From Nitrosomonas ureae (lineage in GTDB: Bacteria; Pseudomonadota; Gammaproteobacteria; Burkholderiales; Nitrosomonadaceae), in the NCBI RefSeq assembly GCF_001455205.1, contig NZ_CP013341.1:3224001-3288000 (forward strand): a stretch of 64,000 bases of DNA. Direction: 5' to 3'. Shown here one piece after another: positions 45,071 through 53,841 of the stretch. The first letter of the stretch is position 1. The number at the start of each line of letters is the position of its first letter. Under the pieces are notes generated by a model. The model was not told the DNA's origin. It saw only the letters and a list, made by a program, of their open reading frames with translations, and did not search any database. The position numbers were made by a program, and so were the translations under genes.

Positions 45071-45650
45071 TGATCTTTGCCTTTAAAGAGTTTTATGACA
45101 CTACAACTTTTTCTGTGCAATAAAGACAAACTCGCGTATATAAACGAATAAGTAAAATACCCTTAATAGTTAATACACACATGCTCCATAAGAGAAAAAG
45201 TAACCAGTATCTGGCATGTTAATTCCCCTTATCAGCACAAAAGTTTTAGTGATAAAAAAATAAACTGATTCTCAACTTAACTTTTCTTAAAATTCTTATT
45301 ACGTATCAACAGCCCAGAAGGCATTGAGAGGGATAAAAATGCCTTAGGGCTGTTTTCTTACTTGATGTGTCAGAGAACATAAATCCTGGTTACACCGAGC
45401 AGATCTATGTGTAACCATTTCCCACACACAAATGAACTATACGTGGGAAAAAATCCCATGTCAATGATTCTGTAATATTTTTCTGATAAATCTATATGAA
45501 TGAATGATAACCATATGTAACACAATAACTTTATGATCCACTTCTGAAGATGCCGTTTAGGGTACAAATCCAACATTGTATAAGGCTAATTATTTTTGCA
45601 ATTAGTCGAGTATATTATGCTGTCTTAAAGCCACTAAAAGGATTAGTAAT
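45071..45650. other. Intergenic region of 580 bases, possible small RNA
   Basis: An AT-rich stretch between two divergent genes. It contains a strong plus-strand terminator (45308-45356) although no plus-strand gene lies upstream within 8 kb of the same orientation, plus two further hairpins: GGTTACAC/GTGTAACC (45388-45395 with 45409-45416) and a GTGGGA/TCCCAT stem near 45440. This suggests a plus-strand small RNA ending at 45356, with its promoter somewhere in 45080-45290. A 68-codon minus-strand frame (45370-45576) has no ribosome site or recognisable content and was not called. Confidence 0.4.
45308..45356 (+). terminator. Orphan intrinsic terminator
   Basis: AACAGCCC pairs with GGGCTGTT, and inside it AAGGCATT pairs with AATGCCTT, followed by TTTTCTT on the plus strand. 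The two-part stem with a U-rich end is typical of a Rho-independent terminator. The minus strand lacks a T run. Confidence 0.7.
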
Positions 45651-45905
45651 ATGACTGAGAATGCAATCTCGTGTGAGCAACATGATTTCGTGGAAGTTGC
45701 TTGTATGTATCGTTACCGGCTCAGGCTCGTTTTAAAAAACCGACTAATAATCGAAGGTACAGCAATTGATATAGTCAATTCTTCAGAAAAACAGGAATGT
45801 CTTGTTATCGATAACGACTCAAGAATACAAATCGAGTTAACACAGCTCGTCAGCATGGAAGTACTGACCCCTAACGCCAAGTTTCGTGAAGTTATCTTCG
45901 AGTAG
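45651..45905 (+). CDS. rof: Rho-binding antiterminator (Rof/YaeO family)
   Basis: An 84-residue protein of the Rof (YaeO) family. E. coli YaeO binds Rho and inhibits Rho-dependent termination. The family pattern is present: an N-terminal SCEQHDFVEVACMYRYRLRLVL, matching the CDDYDxLELAC start of YaeO, then an Sm-like beta-barrel with GTAIDIVNSSEKQECLVID and LTQLVSMEV. A GGA ribosome site precedes the ATG. mutY follows after about 70 bases. It is a family-level call; residues for Rho contact were not checked one by one. Confidence 0.85.
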   Translation: MTENAISCEQHDFVEVACMYRYRLRLVLKNRLIIEGTAIDIVNSSEKQECLVIDNDSRIQIELTQLVSMEVLTPNAKFREVIFE

Positions 45906-45976
45906 AATATTGCAAAAGAACTTTTATTTCCTTATTTCCAAAACCCAACTTATCGAAGAAAACTATCTTTGCCATT

Positions 45977-47050
45977 ATGTCAATCGTTTCAGAACGCTTA
46001 ATTATCTGGCATGGTCAACATGGCCGTCATCATTTACCGTGGCAAAAAAGTCGTGATCCTTATGCAATCTGGCTATCAGAAATTATGTTACAACAAACCC
46101 AGGTCAATACGGTCATTCCATATTATGCGCGATTCATGCAGGAATTCCCGACAATTGATAGCCTCGCACAAGCTTCGCTTGACACTGTACTAAGTCTTTG
46201 GAGTGGTCTTGGCTATTATTCGCGCGCACGTAATCTACACATAACAGCCCGCGAAGTAATGCACTACTATCAAGGACAATTTCCCTGCACACGGGAGACT
46301 ATTCAAAAATTACCGGGAATTGGACGCTCAACAGCAGCCGCAATAGCAGTTTTTTCCTTTGGTCAGAGAGAAGCAATCTTGGATGGCAATGTTAAACGAA
46401 TCTTTGCACGTTATTATGGTATTTCCGGTTACCCGGGAGAAAACAAAACACAGAATTTGCTATGGAAGAAAGCCGAAGAATCATTACCCGTTCATTATCA
46501 TAACGGCAAAATCGAAGCCTATACTCAAGCATTGATGGATTTAGGCGCTAGCGTTTGTACTCGGCATGCTCCACGGTGTAAAATTTGCCCACTGCAATCG
46601 GAATGTGTAGCATTAAAAGAAGACCGCGTGAATCAAGTCCCTACCGCAAAACCTCGCAGACCATTACCACAGAAAGAAGCCATTTTTTTGCTGTTGATGG
46701 AACGACACAATATACTGCTGGAACAAAGGCCATCTCCAGGTATCTGGGGAGGATTATGGTGTCCGCCTGAAATTGGCGTCGGAATAGATGTCATCAATCA
46801 TTGTCAACGCAATTTAAATATTGAAGTAAAAGCACCGATTAAATTGCCAACATTAGACCATCAATTCACACATTTCAAATTACGCATACACCCGCAATTA
46901 CTACAGGTAACCTCCTCAGACTCGTTGATTACACTATCCAAATTTATTTGGACCAAACCAATGAATGCGCTTGCGAAAGGTATTCCGGCACCTGTCAGAA
47001 AATTAATTAAACAAACTTTCTTGTCTGGTCACTCTTCGCCTGGGATTTAA
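45977..47050 (+). CDS. mutY: A/G-specific adenine glycosylase MutY
   Basis: MutY removes adenine mispaired with 8-oxoguanine. The 357 residues show the HhH-GPD glycosylase domain with catalytic Glu in SEIMLQQTQV (~34), the hairpin LPGIGRSTAAAI, catalytic Asp in ILDGNVKR, and the four-cysteine [4Fe-4S] loop C-x6-C-x2-C-x5-C (CTRHAPRCKICPLQSEC). A C-terminal NUDIX-like domain (~230-345) that recognises 8-oxoG follows. The 5-formyl-THF cyclo-ligase gene starts 10 bases after its stop, so the two are probably cotranscribed. Confidence 0.96.
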   Translation: MSIVSERLIIWHGQHGRHHLPWQKSRDPYAIWLSEIMLQQTQVNTVIPYYARFMQEFPTIDSLAQASLDTVLSLWSGLGYYSRARNLHITAREVMHYYQGQFPCTRETIQKLPGIGRSTAAAIAVFSFGQREAILDGNVKRIFARYYGISGYPGENKTQNLLWKKAEESLPVHYHNGKIEAYTQALMDLGASVCTRHAPRCKICPLQSECVALKEDRVNQVPTAKPRRPLPQKEAIFLLLMERHNILLEQRPSPGIWGGLWCPPEIGVGIDVINHCQRNLNIEVKAPIKLPTLDHQFTHFKLRIHPQLLQVTSSDSLITLSKFIWTKPMNALAKGIPAPVRKLIKQTFLSGHSSPGI

Positions 47051-47060
47051 ATTAGAAACT

Positions 47061-47636
47061 GTGGAAAACTTATTTGAATGGAAAAAACATCAACGAAAGC
47101 GATTGATCTCTGCTCGTGAAAATATTCCGGGAAAAACGCATTGGAAATGGAGTCAGGCAATTTCAGGTAATCTTATGCAAAAATTGCCCAACCCGCATAA
47201 AATGATTATCGGGATATATTGTCCATTCCGTGGTGAATACGATCCGCGATCCATAGCCCGATATTTTATCCAGAATGGCGCTACACTTGCATTGCCGGAA
47301 ATCATCGACAAGGATACACCCCTATGCTTCCGCGAATGGTCGATGGATACACCGATGAAAAATGGTGCTTACGGTATTCCGATACCAGTAGACACCCAAA
47401 TTGTCCGGCCGGATGCAGTGATAATACCCATGGTGGGATTTGATCAGCGAGGCTATCGGTTAGGTTATGGCAGTGGCTTTTTCGATCGCACACTAGCTAG
47501 TTATCAGCGACAACCTCTCAGTCTTGGCGTGGCTTTTGAAATACAACGATTAGAAGATACTTATCCGCAAGCGCATGATATCGCAATGCATTATGTAATT
47601 ACAGAGGCGGGAAGCTTTCAAACCAAACACTATTGA
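47061..47636 (+). CDS. 5-formyltetrahydrofolate cyclo-ligase
   Basis: Converts 5-formyl-THF to 5,10-methenyl-THF with ATP, returning the folate store to one-carbon metabolism. The 191 residues have the N-terminal basic KxxxRKRLISAREN stretch, an IGIYCPFRGEYDPR block and the family signature RLGYGSGFFDRTLA (~135-148). The start is GTG at 47061, close behind mutY. In several gammaproteobacteria this gene follows the 6S RNA gene; there is no room for that here. Confidence 0.93.
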   Translation: MENLFEWKKHQRKRLISARENIPGKTHWKWSQAISGNLMQKLPNPHKMIIGIYCPFRGEYDPRSIARYFIQNGATLALPEIIDKDTPLCFREWSMDTPMKNGAYGIPIPVDTQIVRPDAVIIPMVGFDQRGYRLGYGSGFFDRTLASYQRQPLSLGVAFEIQRLEDTYPQAHDIAMHYVITEAGSFQTKHY

Positions 47637-47696
47637 TTATCACGCGTTGCAACACTTCAGAATGCTAATCGATAATCCTGTAGAGTAACGAAGATT

Positions 47697-48323
47697 TTAT
47701 CTTTCTGCTCCCCAACGGGTAATCAAAGCATGATCGACCCCTAGATGATCAAGAATTCGGGCCACAACAAAATCCACCATATCCTGTATCGTTTCCGGAT
47801 GATGGTAAAAACCCGGGTTAGCCGGCAGAATTACTGTGCCTGCCCGTGCCAACTTGAGCATATTTTCCAGATGAATTACTGAAAACGGCATCTCCCTGGG
47901 AACGATGATAAGTAACCGGTTTTCCTTTAACGCAACATCAGCAGCACGCTCAATCAAATTCTGACTCATACCTGCAGCTATGGCAGCTAAAGTTCCCATG
48001 GTACAAGGACAAATAACCATTGCATCAGCCGGATTTGATCCCGAAGCGACTGGCGCAAACCATTCTTCACGCCCAAAAACGCGCAACTGTCCATCTTGCG
48101 CATGGAATTGACGACTAAAAAAAGCCTCTGCTTCTTTGGCACTGGCAGGCAGCGTAAAATTCATCTCCTGTTGCGCAACAATCTGTGCCACTTTTGAGTA
48201 CAGCAGATTAACCTGCTTACCCTTTTGCAACAACATCTCGAGCAAACGAATCCCGTAAGGCATTCCAGATGCTCCGGTCAATGCCAAGGTAATCGTGTGA
48301 GGATTTTTCATCGAAATGTACAT
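47697..48323 (-). CDS. ubiX: Flavin prenyltransferase UbiX
   Basis: UbiX makes prenylated FMN, the cofactor of the decarboxylase UbiD in ubiquinone synthesis. The 208 residues have ALTGASGMPYGIRLLEML at the N-terminus (FMN phosphate loop), MVICPCTMGTLAAIAAGMSQNLIERAADV (spanning ~110-138), and VPREMPFSVIHLENMLKLARAGTVILPANPGFY, all family hallmarks. The start could equally be the in-frame ATG four codons later (48311); neither has a clear ribosome site. It lies downstream of hprK on the same strand with 47 bases between. Confidence 0.95.
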   Translation of the reverse strand: MYISMKNPHTITLALTGASGMPYGIRLLEMLLQKGKQVNLLYSKVAQIVAQQEMNFTLPASAKEAEAFFSRQFHAQDGQLRVFGREEWFAPVASGSNPADAMVICPCTMGTLAAIAAGMSQNLIERAADVALKENRLLIIVPREMPFSVIHLENMLKLARAGTVILPANPGFYHHPETIQDMVDFVVARILDHLGVDHALITRWGAER

Positions 48324-48370
48324 GGATTTGAAAAACTGGACGAGCTACAAAAAACTAAAGAAAAAGGTAC

Positions 48371-49333
48371 TTAATGCGGATCCTTATTCTCTAATTGGTG
48401 ATTCATTTCTCGTTCATGCCGTTCGATAAACTCTTTCGTACCGTCTATTCCACGTAATTGCAAGACATAATTTCGCACTGCTGCTTCCACCAGAACAGCC
48501 AAATTACGACCCGCTGCAACAGGAATAATTACCTTAGGGATATCAACATTCATGATTTTTTCAGTAAGATCACTAATCGGCAATCGCTCCAATAAACCAG
48601 AACCGGCTCCGCCACAATTTTGCAAATGTACAATCAGTTTCATATTTTTCCGCCGTCGCACTGCGGTTTCACCGAAAATTGTACGGATATTCAGCATACC
48701 TAATCCGCGCACTTCCAAATAATCTCTCAACATTGGGGGACAGAGGCCTTCCAATGTTTCCGGGGCAATGCGTCGTAATTCAACGACATCATCCGCTACC
48801 AAGCCGTGGCCACGACTAATCAATTCCAGAGCCAATTCACTTTTACCGACGCCACTTTCCCCTGTTATCAGCACCCCCACGCCCAGTACGTCTAGAAACA
48901 CACCGTGCAAACTACAGGACGGTGCCAACACGCTACTTAGATAAGTACGTATTAACCAGATTACTTCCAAGCCGGGAAAAGGTGAATGTAGCAGCGGAAT
49001 ATTGAATGTGCTGGCCATATTGAAAATAGGTGCAGGCACTTCGGCATTATCCGCGACAATAATACAAGCCACGTTACTCTGTTGAGTAAGTTGATTAATC
49101 TTTTTCTCCAGAGAAGCGGCTTCCAGTTTTTTTAAATAATGAATCTCATCGATGCTAATTACTTGAATCCAGTCCGGATGAATAAAATTCAAATGGCCAA
49201 TCATACCCTGACCCGATTGCGCAATCTTCTCATCACTCAATTCAATAGCGCCGCCATTTTGTCCTGCGATCCAGGTCAACTTAAGCTTTTCTTTCTTATC
49301 GTCAAAGAGTTGAGCAATACTAATTCGCGACAT
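48371..49333 (-). CDS. hprK: HPr kinase/phosphorylase
   Basis: HprK phosphorylates and dephosphorylates the regulatory Ser of HPr-type phosphocarriers. In betaproteobacteria it sits with ptsN and rpoN rather than with sugar PTS genes. The protein (320 residues from this start) has an N-terminal domain (~1-130) and the kinase domain with the P-loop GESGVGKSELALELI, LVADDVVELRR and the signature EVRGLGMLNIRTIFG. The frame is open for 27 codons further upstream, but the ATG at 49333 with GGGAG just before it, overlapping ptsN by 14 bases, fits the family N-terminus MSRISIAQLF. Confidence 0.94.
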   Translation of the reverse strand: MSRISIAQLFDDKKEKLKLTWIAGQNGGAIELSDEKIAQSGQGMIGHLNFIHPDWIQVISIDEIHYLKKLEAASLEKKINQLTQQSNVACIIVADNAEVPAPIFNMASTFNIPLLHSPFPGLEVIWLIRTYLSSVLAPSCSLHGVFLDVLGVGVLITGESGVGKSELALELISRGHGLVADDVVELRRIAPETLEGLCPPMLRDYLEVRGLGMLNIRTIFGETAVRRRKNMKLIVHLQNCGGAGSGLLERLPISDLTEKIMNVDIPKVIIPVAAGRNLAVLVEAAVRNYVLQLRGIDGTKEFIERHEREMNHQLENKDPH

Positions 49334-49787
49334 TCGGCTCCCAATCAACAATAAGTTTATGAATTGCTGCAGCGTCTCTGCAATGTAAGATACTTTCACG
49401 AAATGACTTATCACTAAACATTTGCGCCAGCTCGCTTAAAATCTGCAGATGCTTGTCAGTCGCTTTTTCCGGAACCAGTAAAATACATGCGATATTAACC
49501 GGTAGACCATCAGGTGCATCAAAAGGCACCCCTTCTTTCATCGTCACCAAAGCCGCTACCGCTTCACGCAATCCCTTTATACGTCCATGCGGAATAGCTA
49601 CACCTTGCCCCAGGCCAGTTGAACCAAGTTTCTCGCGTGCAAACAAACTATCAAAAACCTGACTACGGGCAATCTGATTTGTATTCTCAAACAATAAACC
49701 AGCTTGCTCAAAAACACGTTTTTTACTAGTAACATCTAAATCGACAATAACATTTGAAACGGATAACAGTTGTGAAATTTGATTCAT
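49320..49787 (-). CDS. ptsN: Nitrogen-related PTS EIIA component (PtsN)
   Basis: PtsN (EIIA-Ntr) is the output protein of the nitrogen phosphotransfer chain and affects potassium, nitrogen and envelope stress regulation. It carries VDLDVTSKKRVFEQAGLLFEN at the N-terminus and the phosphorylated His in GVAIPHGR, with IACILLVPEKATDKHLQILSELAQMF later, as expected. The start at MNQISQLL (49787) matches the family; in-frame TTG (49811) and ATG (49802) lie upstream and cannot be excluded. Genes rpoN-hpf-ptsN-hprK follow each other on the minus strand. Confidence 0.94.
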   Translation of the reverse strand: MNQISQLLSVSNVIVDLDVTSKKRVFEQAGLLFENTNQIARSQVFDSLFAREKLGSTGLGQGVAIPHGRIKGLREAVAALVTMKEGVPFDAPDGLPVNIACILLVPEKATDKHLQILSELAQMFSDKSFRESILHCRDAAAIHKLIVDWEPNVAN

Positions 49788-49908
49788 AGGGAATAGAGTC
49801 ATTTCATCCAAACGGTAGCACAGAATGCAAGGTTTGAACGCAATTAATAGTGTTCACGAAAATACATTAATTCTATCTGGAGAAACTGGATACCTGAATC
49901 AGCTCGAA

Positions 49909-50232
49909 TTATCCGAAATCTTGATCTTTCAATGAACCATGATTCCGTCGTTCAAGGTTCTTTTCCTTATGCTTGAGAATTTGCCGGTCCAATTTATCCA
50001 CCAAACTGTCTATAGATGCATACATATCCTCACTGTCGGTTTCAACAAAAATATCTTTACCGCGCACATGTACATTTGCTTCAGCTTTTTGTTTAAGCTT
50101 TTCTACCGATAGAATGACGCTGACATCGATCACATGATCAAAATGACGTGTAACCTTGCTGATTTTTGAGGTCACATAATCTCGCATTGCATCAGTAATT
50201 TCTACATGGTTACCAGTAAGTTTAAGGTTCAT
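49909..50232 (-). CDS. hpf: Ribosome hibernation-promoting factor (short HPF)
   Basis: Short HPF helps form inactive 100S ribosome dimers in stationary or starved cells. The 107 residues contain the whole sigma-54 modulation/S30EA domain: MNLKLTGNHVEITDAMRDYV, the central HVRGKDIFVETDSEDMYASIDSL (within ~56-80) and DKLDRQILKHKEK. It lacks the long C-terminal extension of long-form HPF. It directly follows rpoN (18 bases), the classic arrangement that gave the family its old name of sigma-54 modulation protein. Confidence 0.96.
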   Translation of the reverse strand: MNLKLTGNHVEITDAMRDYVTSKISKVTRHFDHVIDVSVILSVEKLKQKAEANVHVRGKDIFVETDSEDMYASIDSLVDKLDRQILKHKEKNLERRNHGSLKDQDFG

Positions 50233-50250
50233 ATTTTTCCTTTATTCGAA

Positions 50251-51699
50251 TTAAATTGATTTACGAAGATTGGCTGCAGGAATCTGTAATGATTCCCGGT
50301 ACTTCGCAATGGTACGACGCGCAACAACGATCCCTTGTTGTTCAAGAATAGTTGAAATTTTATTATCGCTGAGTGGTTTTTTTGAATTCTCTTCCTGTAT
50401 CAATTGCTTGATTAATGCACGAATGGCCGTAGCTGAACAAGCTCCTCCTGAATCGGTGGAAACATGACTTCCAAAAAAATATTTAAGCTCAAAAATACCC
50501 CGCGGAGTATACATATATTTTTGCGTCGTTACCCGGGATACTGTTGATTCATGCAAATTTAATGTTTCTGCAATTTCCCTTAGCACAAGCGGGCGCATCG
50601 CAACTTCTCCATGTTCAAAAAACTGCTGCTGACGTTCTACAATTACACCAGCAACTTTAAGGATAGTGCTTGAACGTTGCTGAACATTTTTAATAAGCCA
50701 TTTCGCTTCATTCAACTGACTTATGAGACCACGTGCAGAATGATGTTCTTGTTTCAATATATTAGCATATAGATGATTAATATTGAGACGTGGAATTGCG
50801 CTCATATTAAGATTCGCCAACCAAACTCCATTTCTTTTTACAACTGTAATATCAGGAATAATGTAGCGTTCACTCTGGAAATTAAACTGAATACCAGGCT
50901 TAGGATTCAAATTGGTAATCAGTTTCTGGATAGCTTTTAGGGTTAGATCATCACATCCTAATAACTTTTTGACTTGCGCGAAATCATGTGACGCCAGAAT
51001 CCCTAAATATTCTTGTACAACTTTTATAGCCTGGGCGCGGTATGTCACTTCACCTGGTAATGCCTGCAGCTGCAATACTAAGCACTCCTTTAGATCACGC
51101 GCACCCACACCAGGTGGATCATATTGCTGCAAGTGCATGAGCGCACTTTCCAAATCCTGCAAATCAATCCCCAGTTCTGCTGGTAGCAAATCCACCAGTT
51201 CACCCAAGTCCTGCAATAAATAACCATCGTCATTCAAACTGTCAATCAACAACCCAATAATTTTTCTTTCATACTCGGAGATTGAGCTTAAGGACACTTG
51301 AAAATTCAAATGTCCTCGCAAACTTAGTGGCTTATCAGGAACCTGCAATGCTTCCCAATCATCATTCTCAAAGGTATTATGAGCAGAACTATTTTCTTGT
51401 AACCATTCAGAATCCGGTTCAAAATTTTCTTCCGATACAATATCGGCTTCAGATTCGCTCCCTTCGATTGAAGCACTTTCAGAATCTACGGAACGGGGAG
51501 ATTCTACAGATTCAGATGAATTATTCGCCTCAGATGAACTCCAGTCATCGCGCAATTCCAACAATGGATTTTCCTGCACAATACGCTCGATTTCTTGATT
51601 CAGCTCAAGTGTTGATAACTGTAGCAGTCGGATGGATTGCTGTAACTGAGGAGTTAGTTTCAGTTGCTGAGTCAGCTTGAGTTGGAGTGTTGGCTTCAT
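50251..51699 (-). CDS. rpoN: RNA polymerase sigma-54 factor
   Basis: Sigma-54 directs transcription from -24/-12 promoters that need AAA+ activators. The 482 residues show region I (Gln/Leu-rich LKLTQQLKLTPQLQQSIRLLQL, ~7-28), the acidic, Ser/Glu-rich region II (~50-115), the core-binding and DNA-binding region III with a helix-turn-helix, and the invariant RpoN box ARRTIAKYRE (~460-469). It is a complete protein. It lies between lptB and hpf in the conserved lptCAB-rpoN-hpf-ptsN-hprK run. Confidence 0.98.
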   Translation of the reverse strand: MKPTLQLKLTQQLKLTPQLQQSIRLLQLSTLELNQEIERIVQENPLLELRDDWSSSEANNSSESVESPRSVDSESASIEGSESEADIVSEENFEPDSEWLQENSSAHNTFENDDWEALQVPDKPLSLRGHLNFQVSLSSISEYERKIIGLLIDSLNDDGYLLQDLGELVDLLPAELGIDLQDLESALMHLQQYDPPGVGARDLKECLVLQLQALPGEVTYRAQAIKVVQEYLGILASHDFAQVKKLLGCDDLTLKAIQKLITNLNPKPGIQFNFQSERYIIPDITVVKRNGVWLANLNMSAIPRLNINHLYANILKQEHHSARGLISQLNEAKWLIKNVQQRSSTILKVAGVIVERQQQFFEHGEVAMRPLVLREIAETLNLHESTVSRVTTQKYMYTPRGIFELKYFFGSHVSTDSGGACSATAIRALIKQLIQEENSKKPLSDNKISTILEQQGIVVARRTIAKYRESLQIPAANLRKSI

Positions 51700-51753
51700 A
51701 ATCCCGAAAAAACAACTGTTACTAATTGATGCAACATCAATCCCACCTTTTTC

Positions 51754-52476
51754 TTATAATCGGAAATGCTCTCCCAAATAAACTTCTCTGACCTTTTCAT
51801 TATCTATGATTTCTTCCGATCGACCTTTTGCCAGCACATGCCCTTCACTAATGATATAAGCCCGATCGCAAATCCCTAATGTTTCGCGGACATTATGATC
51901 GGTAATCAGCACACCGATTTTTCGCTCCTTAAGAAAGGCTATCACTTTCTGGATATCCAGAACCGCAATGGGATCAACCCCAGCAAAAGGCTCATCGAGC
52001 AAAATAAAACGAGGTTGCGATGCCAAAGCACGAGCTATCTCAACTCGGCGGCGCTCACCTCCCGATAAACTAATAGCAGGATTATTACGCAAATGACTGA
52101 TATGCAAATCGTGTAATAAGTCATCTAAATGCCTCTGTTTTGTATCTTCATCCAGGCTTTGCAACTCTAATACTGCGAGAACATTCTCTTCCACCGTCAA
52201 GCGCCGAAAAATAGATGCTTCCTGTGGCAAATAACTTAATCCCAGCTTTGCCCGCTGATGAATCTGCAACAGGCTTAAATCCTGATCATCCAAATAGATT
52301 CCACCGCCATCAAGAGGCAATAGCCCAACAATCATATAAAAACAGGTTGTTTTTCCAGCACCATTGGGCCCAAGCAAACCAATCACCTCTCCGCTACTGA
52401 GTGAAAAGGAAACATCCTCCACGACCGTACGCGACTTATACCGTTTTTTTAAATTATTTGCCTTTAACTCGCTCAT
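51754..52476 (-). CDS. lptB: LPS export ABC transporter ATP-binding protein LptB
   Basis: LptB powers extraction of lipopolysaccharide from the inner membrane by LptFG and its push along the LptCA bridge. It shows Walker A GPNGAGKTT, Q-loop LPQEASIF, signature LSGGERRRVEIARAL and Walker B FILLDEPFAGVDPIA, with the LptB-typical VLITDHNVRETLGICDRAYI. The start at MSELKANNL is preferred; the frame extends three codons to a TTG. lptF and lptG are not in the window, as is usual. Confidence 0.96.
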   Translation of the reverse strand: MSELKANNLKKRYKSRTVVEDVSFSLSSGEVIGLLGPNGAGKTTCFYMIVGLLPLDGGGIYLDDQDLSLLQIHQRAKLGLSYLPQEASIFRRLTVEENVLAVLELQSLDEDTKQRHLDDLLHDLHISHLRNNPAISLSGGERRRVEIARALASQPRFILLDEPFAGVDPIAVLDIQKVIAFLKERKIGVLITDHNVRETLGICDRAYIISEGHVLAKGRSEEIIDNEKVREVYLGEHFRL

Positions 52477-52515
52477 ACCATGCAATTACATCCGTATTTA
52501 ACTGGGCAGCTTAAA

Positions 52516-53046
52516 CTATTCGGGTTTATTTTTAGGCTGAATGATTATCCGCACCCGTTTATCGGGTCCTGTCTCAACACCCCGTTCTTTACTGCCAATC
52601 ACCTGAAAAAACTCACTATTCATATCGTAGGAAATATAATCGCCCAGCACTTCATCTTCACCGCGTATTAATCGCGCTTGACGAAATAATTCGATTTTTT
52701 CTGTTTTACTATCGTATTCAGCCCGCTCACTCCAACCCTCTACATACTCATTCATCCGATCACGTTTTTGACGGAAGCTGACAAGACTCCCCGTGGCGGT
52801 TGCATGCCGAAACCCTTGCGAATCTTCTTTCATAATTACTTTATCAGCATTAATACGTAAGGTTCCCTGCGTCAGGATTACATTTCCGGTAAAAATACTG
52901 ATCCGTGTTCCCTCTTTGCGATTCACATCCTCTACGGTTGCACGATCCGCTTCCAAATGAATGGGCTTCTCACGGTCACCGCGCTCAGCCCAAGCAGCAG
53001 AAATAGAGAATACACCCCAAAAACACATAGTTATCAGCAGTTTCAT
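52516..53046 (-). CDS. lptA: Periplasmic LPS transport protein LptA
   Basis: LptA forms the periplasmic bridge carrying LPS from LptC to the outer-membrane LptD. It has 176 residues with a signal peptide (~1-20, MCFWGVFSISAAWA) and the OstA-like beta-jellyroll marked by PIHLEADRATVEDV, GNVILTQGTLRINADKVIM and GEDEVLGDYISYDMNSE. lptC ends 11 bases upstream and lptB begins 39 bases downstream, so the three form one unit. Confidence 0.94.
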   Translation of the reverse strand: MKLLITMCFWGVFSISAAWAERGDREKPIHLEADRATVEDVNRKEGTRISIFTGNVILTQGTLRINADKVIMKEDSQGFRHATATGSLVSFRQKRDRMNEYVEGWSERAEYDSKTEKIELFRQARLIRGEDEVLGDYISYDMNSEFFQVIGSKERGVETGPDKRVRIIIQPKNKPE

Positions 53047-53057
53047 AATTTTATCAA

Positions 53058-53621
53058 TTAGTTATTAACAGCGCTTACTTTCGACAGTAGTTGTATCTTT
53101 CCAATGCGATTGTTGAACTCCAAGCCAGTCGCATGAATTATAGTATTCAATTTTGTAATGGTCACCGCCCGATCTGTCTTTACCAAATTTTCATCCGGCA
53201 TGAGGTATAAAAAATCGGTACTCAACGTTATTTTATTTTTGTCGTCATCAGCACCTCTCGTTGCTGATACATTTCCTGTCAAGTAAATATCTGCTCCTTT
53301 ATTTTTTATCTCAGCTTGATCAGCATGCAAGCGCATGAGAGGATTTCCCGGATCAATATTAATAAAATTTGTTTGCTCCAATTGAGTAACTTTTTCATCC
53401 AGATAATGAAGCAGTTTTTGCGCTGAAAATTCACGTTGAATGCCTTCATTATGATCCACTCGAATACCCGACAAATCTTCTACAATATAGTCTGGATTGA
53501 AGTAAGTATTATCATTTTTATTTTTCTCAGGCGGCCTGGTTAATACATCTAACCATAATGTCAGCAAAATCAGGATAATGAAAAAAATTAAGGGTGAGCT
53601 AAAATAGGGTTGCTTACTCAT
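53058..53621 (-). CDS. lptC: LPS export system protein LptC
   Basis: LptC is the single-pass inner-membrane component that receives LPS from LptBFG. The 187 residues have one N-terminal membrane helix (~8-27, PLIFFIILILLTLWLDVL) and a periplasmic beta-jellyroll with DYIVEDLSGIRVDHNEGIQ, MRLHADQAEIKNKGADIYLTGNV (within ~93-116) and VITKLNTIIHATGLEFNN. Sequence conservation is low in the family; its place before lptA makes the call firm. kdsC/kdsD, often upstream, are absent. Confidence 0.9.
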   Translation of the reverse strand: MSKQPYFSSPLIFFIILILLTLWLDVLTRPPEKNKNDNTYFNPDYIVEDLSGIRVDHNEGIQREFSAQKLLHYLDEKVTQLEQTNFINIDPGNPLMRLHADQAEIKNKGADIYLTGNVSATRGADDDKNKITLSTDFLYLMPDENLVKTDRAVTITKLNTIIHATGLEFNNRIGKIQLLSKVSAVNN

Positions 53622-53841
53622 TAAAAATTACTCGCGCTTAGTTCCAGAATTCTGAATATGGATTATCTCTATTATTAATTTTAATAACATACTCTTGCAA
53701 AATTATATCAGAACGCTAATTCTCATTTAATGTATTGACTCTAGAAACTTTTACGCTAGAAACCCTCTAATTTGATCGATGGATCCACATATTCAAATAG
53801 AATGCTGTACATTACTTAATAAATCTTTAGGAAAATACCAC

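Noticed and set aside
45370..45576. 68-codon minus-strand frame in the 580-base gap
   Set aside because: Aromatic-rich low-complexity translation of AT-rich DNA, overlapping hairpins, with no ribosome site and no recognisable family.
47051..47060. Possible 6S RNA next to the 5-formyl-THF cyclo-ligase gene
   Set aside because: The gene follows mutY by only 10 bases, so there is no room for 6S RNA.
48371..49787. A carbohydrate PTS operon around hprK-ptsN
   Set aside because: ptsN is the nitrogen-type EIIA, no sugar permease is present, and the context is rpoN/hpf, typical of the regulatory PTS-Ntr branch.
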